DNA of 6,319 nt from Leptolyngbyaceae cyanobacterium SM1_3_5 (GCA_012031475.1 JAAUTJ010000297.1:1-6319); one strand, 5' to 3'; positions 1 through 5,653 are shown, counted from the first letter of the stretch. Numbers and translations are program-made. The notes: generated by a model from the sequence alone, not told the origin.

Positions 1-846
1 TCGCGATCGTCTCCCACGAACTGCGATCGCCCCTCAACGCGATTTGGCTGGGCACAACTGCTCCGCGCCCGCAAACTCGCCCCCGCCAAAGTCGAACAAG
101 CCCTCGAAGCGATCGAACGCAACGCCAGAGCGCAAGCCCAACTGATCGAAGACCTGCTCGACATTTCGCGAATCGTGCGCGGTCAGGTGAGGCTCGATCG
201 CCAACCGACTATGCTGGAAAACGTCGTGAATGCCGCGATCGACACCGTGCGCCCCACAGCCGAAACCAAAAGCGTCGCGATCGACTGGCAAGACCAAACC
301 GACGGCCTGATTGTCTCCGGCGATGCCGCCCGCCTCCAGCAGATCGTCTGGAATTTGCTCTCGAATGCGGTGAAGTTTACGCCGAGTGGTGGGCGCGTGG
401 AGGTGCGGTTGGAGGCAGAGGGTAGGGAGAGGGCAGAAGGGAAAGCAGGCGGATTGGAACCTCCTGCCTCCTGCCTCCTGCCTCCTGCCTTCGCCTCCCT
501 CACCATCATCGACACAGGCATCGGCATCTCCCCCGACTTTTTGCCCTACGTCTTCGAGCGGTTTCGGCAGGCGGATAGCTCCACGACTCGCGCTCAGGGC
601 GGCTTGGGCTTGGGGCTGGCGATCGTCCGTAATCTTGTGGAATTGCACGGCGGCTCGATCGCCGTCACCAGTCCGGGCATCGGACAGGGCGCAACCTTCA
701 CCGTCGAATTGCCCCTCCTGGAATCCAACCCTGTCGCGATCGACGAATCTTTCATCCCCGGACAGACGCGAGATCTCGCGTCTCTACCCCCCGACACCCG
801 ACACCCCGATACCCGATACGCCTCTCACCCTCCTGCTCGTCGATGA
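1..846 (+). CDS. Hybrid sensor histidine kinase, part 1: H-box and ATPase domain (5' end outside window)
   Basis: This is the transmitter part of a two-component hybrid kinase, which autophosphorylates a histidine and passes phosphate to a receiver domain. The H-box reads SHELRSPLNAI in frame 3, with the phosphoacceptor His at 15-17. Near 45-50 the reading moves to frame 1 and continues as the second dimerisation helix (LLRARKLAPAKVEQALEAIE, ending in LIEDLLDISRI). The ATPase domain follows: N-box NLLSNAVKF (Asn 364-366), G1 box DTGIGIS from 511, F-box FERFRQAD 553-576, G2 box GGLGLGLAI 598-624, and the closing strand GATFTVELPL. All catalytic boxes are intact. About 20 residues of low-complexity, repeat-derived sequence (roughly 411-498) split the N-box from the G1 box. 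The frame-1 stop at 844-846 falls inside the receiver coding region and is an effect of a second frame change. Sensor domains must lie upstream. The family call is firm; the input signal is unknown. Confidence 0.9.
   Translation, partial: SRSSPTNCDRPSTRFGWAQLLRARKLAPAKVEQALEAIERNARAQAQLIEDLLDISRIVRGQVRLDRQPTMLENVVNAAIDTVRPTAETKSVAIDWQDQTDGLIVSGDAARLQQIVWNLLSNAVKFTPSGGRVEVRLEAEGRERAEGKAGGLEPPASCLLPPAFASLTIIDTGIGISPDFLPYVFERFRQADSSTTRAQGGLGLGLAIVRNLVELHGGSIAVTSPGIGQGATFTVELPLLESNPVAIDESFIPGQTRDLASLPPDTRHPDTRYASHPPARR
411..498 (+). repeat. Imperfect palindromic repeat with a CCTCCTG tandem tract, inside the kinase ATPase domain
   Basis: The left arm (about 411-441) is purine-rich, a degenerate run of GGAGGCAGAGGG-type units. 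The right arm (460-498) is its rough complement and contains CCTCCTG four times in tandem (460-487), followed by CCTTCGCCTCC. An 18-base centre separates the arms, so the element can form a long imperfect hairpin. A related half-element occurs at 5458-5483 just after the permease gene, showing this is a dispersed repeat. The insertion keeps the kinase frame and is translated as a Gly/Glu/Arg-rich then Pro/Ala/Cys/Leu-rich stretch. Confidence 0.75.
763..821 (+). repeat. Palindromic repeat plus CACCCGA-type tract in the kinase-receiver linker (copy A)
   Basis: A perfect 20-bp palindrome, AGACGCGAGATCTCGCGTCT (764-783), is followed by a C-rich run of short ACACCCGA/ATACCCGA units up to about 821. 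The first 27 bases (763-789) are identical to 4278-4304, which marks it as a dispersed repeat. Palindromes of this type next to CACCCGACACC tracts are familiar from cyanobacterial intergenic regions (general knowledge, not checked here). Here it sits between the ATPase and receiver domains, and the coding frame changes from 1 to 2 within or beside it. Confidence 0.8.
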
Positions 847-1197
847 CGAACCGGACAACCTCGATTTCCTTAAAACTGCTTTGGAGCCGCACAACTTTAT
901 CGTTACGACCTTGACCAATGCCGAAGCCGCCCTCAAATTGCTGCCGCAACTGCTGCCGGACGTGCTAATTAGTGACATCAGTATGCCCGATCGCGATGGC
1001 TTCTGGCTGCTGCAACAGGTGCGATCGCTGCCACCCGACCAAGGCGGCCACATTCCCGCGATCGCCCTACCGCCTACGCCAGAGAGGAAGACCGGGCGCG
1101 AACGATCGCCGCAGGCTTTCAACTGCACATCGCCAAACCCGTCGATCCGATCGATCTCGTCCTGGCAATCACCAAGCTCGTCAAATCGTCACCCTAG
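815..1197 (+). CDS. Hybrid sensor histidine kinase, part 2: C-terminal receiver (REC) domain
   Basis: This is a CheY-like receiver domain, the phosphate acceptor of the upstream kinase. Frame 2 reads TPLTLLLVDDEPDNLDFL, with the acidic pair at 842-847. It continues to DVLISDISMPDRDG, whose phosphoacceptor Asp is at 974-976. After AIAL near 1068 the reading returns to frame 1: TAYAREEDRARTIAAGF, then HIAKPVDP with the conserved Lys at 1135-1137, ending KLVKSSP and a TAG at 1195-1197. The usual D-D, D, T/A and K signature is therefore complete, and the length of about 120 residues is normal for the family. A single base missing at 1068-1069 explains the second frame change. There is no start codon with a ribosome-binding site here, and the linker is continuous with the kinase, so I read it as the C-terminal domain of one protein, not a separate response regulator. 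No output domain follows. Confidence 0.85.
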
Positions 1198-1280
1198 CCA
1201 AAATCTGCTTCTAGCCGGACGACGATCGCCGGATGCTCACCCTAAAGTGGAATTTCTTGGATCAAGCCGACGCAGCCGTT

Positions 1281-1286
1281 AGGGGG
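1281..1286 (+). promoter_or_regulatory. Shine-Dalgarno-like AGGGGG before the large membrane protein
   Basis: AGGGGG ends five bases before the ATG at 1292. It supports that ATG as the start of the large membrane protein. The rest of the 94-bp gap after the kinase stop (1198-1291) shows no convincing promoter or terminator, so co-transcription with the kinase is possible. Confidence 0.5.
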
Positions 1287-1291
1287 AAAAT

Positions 1292-2161
1292 ATGCTGGAG
1301 TTGTGGCAGCTTTGGACGGCGCTGCCCGTGATGCAGATTGCGCCCGTGATCAACACGCCGCAAACATTTGTGGCGATCGTGGCGGGCTTGGTGATGGCGA
1401 TCGCGTTTCAGCTTTTGCTGGCAAATCTGGGCATTGCGATCGGCGTGACGGCCTTGGGCTTGCGGCTGGTGAAAAAATCAGACGCGACGGCAGACAAGCT
1501 TGAAGAATCGAAACCCGAAAAAGGCAGCGCGGCGGGGACGATCGGACTCGCGGCTGGACTCGGAATTCTCTTCACCATCAACGTCGTTTTGTTTGCAGCT
1601 TGCTTTTTGGCTGGAAAGCTCAGCCTCGCCGTCAGCCCGTTCGTCGGCGGAATTATCGGCGTGGTGATTTGGGCGGCGTATTTTCTGCTGCTGCTGTGGC
1701 TGAGTTCGACGGCGGTGACTTCGATCGTTGGCCTCATCCTGGGGGGCGCGACTTCTGGGTTACGCAGCTTGGTCAGCGCCATTTCAGCGGTTTTGAGCAA
1801 AAAAGACGACTCGCCCTACATGACCGAAACGGCGGCGATGAACGCGATTCGGCAAGAGGTGCAATCCAGCCTCAAATCCGATGAAATCCAGGACGCGCTC
1901 AAATCCTACGTCAGCAGCTTGCCCGCGCCGCAGCTTGACCTGTCGCACGTCGGCGGCGGACTGGAAGCGATTCTGAAAAGCCCGGAAGTGCTGGCGCTGG
2001 CCGGAACCGGACTGCTCGGAAAAATTAACCGCCAAACTTTTGTGGATTTGCTGCGCGATCGCACGACCTTTCCACCAAAGACGCGCATCAAGTGGTCGAT
2101 CATCTCGAAACCGTTTGGCAGCAGGCGATCCCGCGATCGAACTCCAGTCACGATCTGCTGA
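1292..2161 (+). CDS. Large repeat-containing membrane protein, part 1: N-terminal multi-pass membrane region (frameshifted)
   Basis: I do not recognise a named family. The ATG has an SD-like AGGGGG at five bases. Hydrophobic segments lie at about residues 25-57, 83-108 and 112-136, with a possible fourth, shorter one at 140-152. A charged loop rich in Lys, Asp and Glu (about 60-78) separates the first two. From about residue 165 the chain becomes soluble and helical (KKDDSPYMTETAAMNAIRQE), then reads GLLGKINRQTFVDLLRDRTT, the beginning of the first internal repeat. True coding in this frame ends near 2069. The last residues up to the stop at 2161 are out-of-frame, because the same protein continues in frame 1 as LSTKDAHQVVDHLETVWQQA. 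A one-base deletion around 2068-2072 explains this. Such proteins are sometimes labelled transporters from the membrane part alone; I see no specific transporter signature. Confidence 0.75.
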   Translation: MLELWQLWTALPVMQIAPVINTPQTFVAIVAGLVMAIAFQLLLANLGIAIGVTALGLRLVKKSDATADKLEESKPEKGSAAGTIGLAAGLGILFTINVVLFAACFLAGKLSLAVSPFVGGIIGVVIWAAYFLLLLWLSSTAVTSIVGLILGGATSGLRSLVSAISAVLSKKDDSPYMTETAAMNAIRQEVQSSLKSDEIQDALKSYVSSLPAPQLDLSHVGGGLEAILKSPEVLALAGTGLLGKINRQTFVDLLRDRTTFPPKTRIKWSIISKPFGSRRSRDRTPVTIC

Positions 2162-4041
2162 ATCTGCTCAAATCAACGCGATCGGAAGATCTCCAGCAAA
2201 TCCTGACGCAATCAAAATCGTCCGGCGGCTTGCTGGAGACGATTCAGCAAAATATCGACTTTGATGCGATTCGCCGCACCTTGATGAGCCGAGTCGATTT
2301 GTCAGATCTCGACATCGAACAAATCTGGCAGCAGTTGCGATCGCTGCGCCCAGACGACGCCGAGGAAGCCGAACCGGACGCCAAACCGGACGTGAAACCG
2401 GAACTGAATTCGATCGCCGCCGACCTGGAAGCCTTTTTGCTTGATGCATATCCCTGGCAGCTTCAGTCTGACTTGATCCCCGCCACGCTGCGCGAAATTC
2501 TCTACGACCCAGAAGCCGACCCCGAACAGGTTCGCCAACAGGTCGAAGCCATTGACCCGGACGCGATCGCCGCTGTCCTGACCGAGCGCGAAGACTTGAG
2601 TGAAGCGCAGATCGATCGCCTCGTCCAGCAGATTGAAACCGTGCGGCAAGACGTACTCGAATCCGCCCAAGCTGCCGCCCAAACCGCCGATCTAAACGCT
2701 TGGCGATCGCAGCTTGAAGCCGCTTGGCGCTCCGATCGCGTCCAGGATGGAGTGCGATCGCTGCTCAGTGCCCATCCTGCCGAGCAGGTCGATCGCGCTA
2801 CGCTGACGAAACTGCTGGCCGATCGTCCCGATGTGCCTGTCCATGAGTGGGTTGAGCAACTGGAGGCCGAAATCGCGGTTCGTCAGGAAGCAGCAGACGC
2901 GATCGCCAGTGAACTCTGGCAAAAGCTCAAGCCCTACTTTCGCTACACCAAAGTGCAGCAGTTGTCGCCCGCCAACGTGCAGCGCAAGCTGGAAACGACG
3001 CTGGCCGAAATTGAACCGCAGTTCGCGGACTTGCCCACGCCCGCCTTCGATTGGGACAAGCTCGAATCTGTCCTCAAGCGTCGCAAAAGCATGAGCAGTG
3101 AACAGCTTGAGCAAATTCTGTCTCAGACCAAACAAATTTGGGCAGACTTCACCAGCCCCGATCGCCGTCTGGCTCGCTCGCATCAGGCGCAGATCGATCG
3201 CTTCGTCCAAACCCTGCGCGACTATTTGATCCTGCCAGAAGCGGATCGGCCTGACTTGAGAATTCAGCTTCAGCAGGCGGGCGTCGAGCTTGTGACCCTG
3301 CGGCAGTTGCGATCGATCGAGTGGCAACTGCTCCACTCCGACCTGCAAAAGCATCTCGATTCCGCTGATATCCAGCCGCATATCCAGCAGGCGCGATCGC
3401 TGATTCGCCAGATCGTTAAGCCGCCCCGCCGCTGGGCAACCCGCCGCCCGCAGTGGAACTTTTTCGATCAGCTTCGCGCCTTTTTGCAGCAGAGCAATCC
3501 GGCTGAACTGGAGGCGCTGCAAGCAAACCTGTCTCGCCTGATTGCCGACGCTGCCGATCGCAACATCGACACCGCCGAAATTCTGCAAGCGCCGATCGAT
3601 CGCGCCATTCTCACCGCAGCACTCGCACAGCGACCCGATTTCGAGCAAATCGACGCCGAAGAACTGCTCGATCGACTGGACGAGACGCGATCGCAGCTTT
3701 GGGAAGACGCCCAGCAGCAGCAAAGCCAACTGCAAGCCGCCTTTGAGCAGTTGCAGGCCAAACTCAAGCAGTATCTCGGTTCGATCGCCCTGCCCGACCT
3801 CAACTATGACAGCCTGAGGCAGGACATCTACAAGCTGCTCAGCCTGCCGCAGGCCGGAATGGAAAAGTTGGCGACTCGATCGAATCGCTGATCGACAGCG
3901 ACGCGAGTCGACACCTGGCGCGATCGGCTCGGACAGTTGAACCGGGATGCGATCGAAACGATTTTGCAGGCGCGAGACGATTTTTCTCAAACCGTTTCCA
4001 GTCGCGTCGTCGAGCAGTTTGAAGGAGTGCGATCGCAAGTT
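2026..4041 (+). repeat. Protein-level internal repeats: at least seven copies of a ~35-residue helical motif
   Basis: Copies start at about 2026, 2253, 2554, 2791, 3046, 3595 and 3937. Each has a short helix ending in (L/V)L, then x-R-x-D-(L/F/M)-S or a variant, then a longer helix of the type (I/V)xx(L/I)VxQ(L/I)Exx(W/R). Spacing is mostly 75-115 residues; the 183-residue gap between 3046 and 3595 may hide a divergent copy. The DNA copies are not alike, so the duplications are old. Confidence 0.65.
2092..3891 (+). CDS. Large repeat-containing membrane protein, part 2: long helical repeat region
   Basis: This is the longest uninterrupted reading frame (599 codons), but its GTG at 2092 is not a true start: the frame is already coding from about 2070 and joins the membrane segment upstream. 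The chain is hydrophilic, rich in Glu, Gln, Asp, Arg, Leu and Ala, and predicted by eye to be almost all helix, with no hydrophobic segment. It carries a recurring motif of the form D-x-(L/I)-x-x-(L/V)-L-x-x-R-x-D-(L/F)-S-x-x-x-(I/V)-x-x-(L/I)-V-x-Q-(L/I)-E-x-x-(W/R). Clear copies begin near 2253, 2554, 2791, 3046 and 3595, for example LTEREDLSEAQIDRLVQQIE. A low-complexity acidic stretch (EPDAKPDVKPE) lies near 2370-2400. The TGA at 3889-3891 is reached only because a base appears to be missing at about 3870 (MEKL then GDSIESLIDSDAS in frame 3). Function unknown; a scaffold or interaction surface is inference. Confidence 0.75.
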   Translation: MVDHLETVWQQAIPRSNSSHDLLNLLKSTRSEDLQQILTQSKSSGGLLETIQQNIDFDAIRRTLMSRVDLSDLDIEQIWQQLRSLRPDDAEEAEPDAKPDVKPELNSIAADLEAFLLDAYPWQLQSDLIPATLREILYDPEADPEQVRQQVEAIDPDAIAAVLTEREDLSEAQIDRLVQQIETVRQDVLESAQAAAQTADLNAWRSQLEAAWRSDRVQDGVRSLLSAHPAEQVDRATLTKLLADRPDVPVHEWVEQLEAEIAVRQEAADAIASELWQKLKPYFRYTKVQQLSPANVQRKLETTLAEIEPQFADLPTPAFDWDKLESVLKRRKSMSSEQLEQILSQTKQIWADFTSPDRRLARSHQAQIDRFVQTLRDYLILPEADRPDLRIQLQQAGVELVTLRQLRSIEWQLLHSDLQKHLDSADIQPHIQQARSLIRQIVKPPRRWATRRPQWNFFDQLRAFLQQSNPAELEALQANLSRLIADAADRNIDTAEILQAPIDRAILTAALAQRPDFEQIDAEELLDRLDETRSQLWEDAQQQQSQLQAAFEQLQAKLKQYLGSIALPDLNYDSLRQDIYKLLSLPQAGMEKLATRSNR

Positions 4042-4251
4042 GCCCAGCAGGTCGAACAGGTGCAGCAAGCCGCCCAGCAGCGCCTTGACGAAGTGAAGCA
4101 GCAAGCCCAACGCCGCGCCGAAGAAACCCGCCGCGCCGCCGCGATCGCCGCCTGGTGGCTGTTCTGCACCGCGATCACTTCTCTGACCACTGCCGCAGTC
4201 GCCGGAACGCTTGGCGTCACCGGAATCCACCTCGGCTCCTGGGCGCTCTAA
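3937..4251 (+). CDS. Large repeat-containing membrane protein, part 3: coiled coil and C-terminal membrane segment
   Basis: This segment is in the same frame (1) as the long middle segment and reads sensibly from about 3907 (VDTWRDRLGQLNRDAIETIL), so the TTG at 3937 is not a real start. It opens with the last copy of the repeat motif (ILQARDDFSQTVSSRVVEQF). A heptad-like Gln/Glu/Val/Ala/Arg coiled coil follows (about 4020-4130; QVAQQVEQVQQAAQQRLDEV). The protein ends in one hydrophobic segment starting AIAAWWLFCTAITSL and running to the TAA at 4249-4251. With the N-terminal membrane region, the whole protein of about 980 residues would have membrane anchors at both ends and a long soluble helical body between them. 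Between 3870 and about 3905 the sense frame is 3, so two opposite frame changes separate this part from the previous one. Confidence 0.7.
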   Translation: MNRDAIETILQARDDFSQTVSSRVVEQFEGVRSQVAQQVEQVQQAAQQRLDEVKQQAQRRAEETRRAAAIAAWWLFCTAITSLTTAAVAGTLGVTGIHLGSWAL

Positions 4252-4255
4252 TCTC

Positions 4256-4333
4256 GCCCCCCGCCCCCCGCCCCGTACAGACGCGAGATCTCGCGTCTCT
4301 ACCCGACACCCAACACCCGACACCCGATCCCCA
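4256..4333 (+). repeat. C-rich tract, palindrome and CACCCGA tract between the two membrane-protein genes (copy B)
   Basis: The stretch opens with C-rich CGCCCCCCG units (4256-4275). A 28-bp palindrome with one mismatched pair follows (4275-4302), centred on the same AGATCT as copy A at 764-783. Then come ACACCCGA/ACACCCAA units to the base before the permease ATG. The palindrome could form a hairpin in RNA between the two genes and act as a weak terminator or processing site, but no T-run follows it. The position directly before a start codon leaves no usual Shine-Dalgarno sequence. Confidence 0.75.
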
Positions 4334-4792
4334 ATGCTTCCACCCGCCTCGCTCAACCGCCTCCTCCGCTGGCTGCTCCTTGCCCTGCTCTTTCCGCTGA
4401 TTTGTCTGAACGGCTGGCTGTCGTTCAAAGTCGTGCAGTTTTTTCAGCCGCTCGTTACCAGTTTGATGCTGGCGGCACTGCTGGCTTTTCTGCTCAACAC
4501 GCCCGTTTATTTTCTGCAAAAGCAAGGACTGCGGCGACCTTGGGCAGCGGCGATCGTGGCGGCGATCGCAATCGTGACGTTGGGCAGCTTGGGCGTAACG
4601 CTGGTTCCGGCTTTGAGCGACGATGTGCGGGAAGTGGCGCAACTCGTTCCCGCAGTGGCTCGATTCGGCGCGTCAGCAGCTTCCTCAGTCGAGAATTTGG
4701 CGCAGCACAATCGCCTGCCTGGCGGGCTTGAGTCAGGTGGTGGCCGGACTGAGCGATCGCCTGCCGCAGGAAATCGAGTCGTTTGCGGATGA
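4334..4792 (+). CDS. AI-2E/PerM-family permease, part 1: N-terminal membrane segments (frameshifted)
   Basis: This is the N-terminal part of an AI-2E family (PerM/TqsA-like) membrane protein. E. coli TqsA is implicated in autoinducer-2 export and other members in ion exchange; substrates of cyanobacterial members are generally unknown. The ATG at 4334 gives MLPPASLNRLLRWLLLALLF, matching the short amphipathic lead and first membrane span of the family. Two more spans follow: PLVTSLMLAALLAFLLNTPV, and AAAIVAAIAIVTLGSLGVTL, ending in the PALSDDVREVAQLV soluble stretch. True coding in this frame stops near 4646-4650, where the sense reading changes to frame 3 (FPQWLDSARQQLPQ). The remainder to 4792 is mostly out of frame, although VENLAQHNRLPGGL at about 4688-4730 also looks genuine. 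The start codon directly abuts the upstream repeat and has no clear ribosome-binding site. Confidence 0.8.
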   Translation: MLPPASLNRLLRWLLLALLFPLICLNGWLSFKVVQFFQPLVTSLMLAALLAFLLNTPVYFLQKQGLRRPWAAAIVAAIAIVTLGSLGVTLVPALSDDVREVAQLVPAVARFGASAASSVENLAQHNRLPGGLESGGGRTERSPAAGNRVVCG

Positions 4793-5198
4793 AGCGCTGG
4801 CGCTGGGTTTGGGCGCGATCGGCAACATCTCAGAAGCGCTGCTGACGACTGTGCTGACGTTCTATCTGCTGCTGGATGGCGACAATATTGCCAACAGTTT
4901 TTTCGATCGCCTGCCGGGAAAAGCGGGCGAAACGGTGCGGCGATCGCTCCAGAAAAATTTTCAAAATTACTTCCTCGGTCAGCTTGCCCTTTCTGCCTTA
5001 GTCGGTACGCTGATCACGATCGCGTTTGTGGTGCTGAAAGTGCCCTACGCGATGCTGTTTGGGCTGACGGTCGGCATCGTGTCGATTATTCCGTTTGGGG
5101 ATTCGGTGACGTTTACGCTGATTAGCCTGCTGCTGGCGGCGCAAGACCCTGGCTGGGGGCGCGGGTGTTCACCGTCTCACTGGTCATTGACCAACTGA
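4623..5198 (+). CDS. AI-2E/PerM-family permease, part 2: central region
   Basis: This is a continuation of the same permease in frame 3; the ATG at 4623 is not a real start. After the soluble loop (FPQWLDSARQQLPQ, then GLSQVVAGLSDRLPQEIES) come an extended hydrophobic run, IGNISEALLTTVLTFYLLLD, and the loop FFDRLPGKAGETVRRSLQKN. Next are QLALSALVGTLITIAFVVLK and the family's conserved pore-region signature PYAMLFGLTVGIVSIIPFGD. Between about 4683 and 4725 frame 3 reads poorly (SRIWRSTIACLA) while frame 2 reads better, suggesting one more pair of compensating indels. After AAQDPGWG near 5155 the sense frame becomes 2, and the frame-3 stop at 5196-5198 is spurious. Confidence 0.8.
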   Translation: MCGKWRNSFPQWLDSARQQLPQSRIWRSTIACLAGLSQVVAGLSDRLPQEIESFADEALALGLGAIGNISEALLTTVLTFYLLLDGDNIANSFFDRLPGKAGETVRRSLQKNFQNYFLGQLALSALVGTLITIAFVVLKVPYAMLFGLTVGIVSIIPFGDSVTFTLISLLLAAQDPGWGRGCSPSHWSLTN

Positions 5199-5449
5199 TT
5201 GACCAACTGATTACGCCGCGCCTGCTCGGTCGCTTTACGGGATTGCGTCCGCTGTGGGTGCTGATTGCGCTGATTGTGGGTACAAAAATCGGCGGCTTGC
5301 TGGGCTTGATTTTGGCCGTGCCGCTGAGTGGGTTTGTGAAAAGTTTGCTGGATGAGTGGCAGGTGATTCCAGACGTTGCTCCGGCTGAGGAGGAAGATTT
5401 GACTCAGGAAGTGGCTTCGGCAGAATTGGCGCAGTTGCGATCGCCCTAA
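5165..5449 (+). CDS. AI-2E/PerM-family permease, part 3: C-terminal region
   Basis: This completes the permease in frame 2. It reads FTVSLVIDQLIDQLITPRLLG, then GLRPLWVLIALIVGTKIGG and LLGLILAVPLSGFVKSLLDEW. These are the hallmark C-terminal sequences of the family: the D-x-L-I-x-P-R-(L/I)-L-G turn, the H/R-P-L-W-V-L span and the G-L-I-L-A-V-P-L span. An acidic tail (EEEDLTQEVASAELAQL) ends at the TAA 5447-5449. The ATG-less start at 5165 is a frame artefact: one base missing in the G/C run at 5155-5164 separates it from the central part. Joined together, the three parts give about 370 residues, the usual family length, so no domain is lost. Confidence 0.85.
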   Translation: MFTVSLVIDQLIDQLITPRLLGRFTGLRPLWVLIALIVGTKIGGLLGLILAVPLSGFVKSLLDEWQVIPDVAPAEEEDLTQEVASAELAQLRSP

Positions 5450-5457
5450 TTGCTTCA

Positions 5458-5483
5458 CCTCCTGCCCTCTGCCTCCTGCCTTC
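5458..5483 (+). repeat. CCTCCTGCC-type half-element downstream of the permease
   Basis: CCTCCTGCCCTCTGCCTCC followed by TGCCTTC, nine bases after the permease stop. It matches the right arm of the element in the kinase gene (460-493) with a few changes, and its complement resembles that element's left arm. It lacks an opposing arm here. Confidence 0.65.
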
Positions 5484-5598
5484 AAACAAAAAATATCAGC
5501 CCCACTCGCTAAACCCAAAGGCAATGCGGATGAGGCTGGAGACGCAGTTAGGAGGTATCTTGCCCACTAACTTAGCTGGAGAATTGGACGAAATCGAT

Positions 5599-5653
5599 AG
5601 CCTTAACAAGTTCTTAAGCTTGTCAGAGAAAAATCCCGATTTTTGCTAAGGCT
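5599..5653. repeat. Nested inverted repeats able to form a three-way junction
   Basis: AGCCTTA (5599-5605) pairs with TAAGGCT (5647-5653). Inside lie two smaller hairpins: ACAAG (5606-5610) with CTTGT (5619-5623), and AAAAAT with ATTTTT around CCCG (about 5630-5645). Together they form a 55-base foldable unit in an AT-rich setting. The stems are short, so this may be chance. Confidence 0.35.

Noticed and set aside
460..487. Start of a CRISPR-like array because of regular short repeats
   Set aside because: The units are 7 bp without spacers, which is a simple tandem tract and not a CRISPR array.
34..648. A 204-codon minus-strand frame opposite the kinase
   Set aside because: The plus strand carries unmistakable kinase boxes; this frame is a shadow.
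815..1197. Receiver domain as a separate response-regulator gene
   Set aside because: There is no start codon with a ribosome-binding site before it, and the linker joins the kinase; a domain of a hybrid kinase is simpler.
3870..3906. Programmed ribosomal frameshift site in the large membrane protein
   Set aside because: There is no slippery heptamer followed by a strong structure, and similar frame changes occur all along the window.
2692..4428. A 578-codon open frame on the minus strand opposite the large membrane protein
   Set aside because: It has no recognisable domain and low-complexity content. It stays open because the plus-strand codons are GC-rich and full of Leu, Gln, Glu and Asp; the plus-strand reading has coherent protein structure.
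5186..5209. A 12-bp exact tandem repeat encoding IDQL twice in the permease
   Set aside because: The AI-2E family normally has this length and similar residues before the ITPRLLG turn, so it is not a recent duplication.
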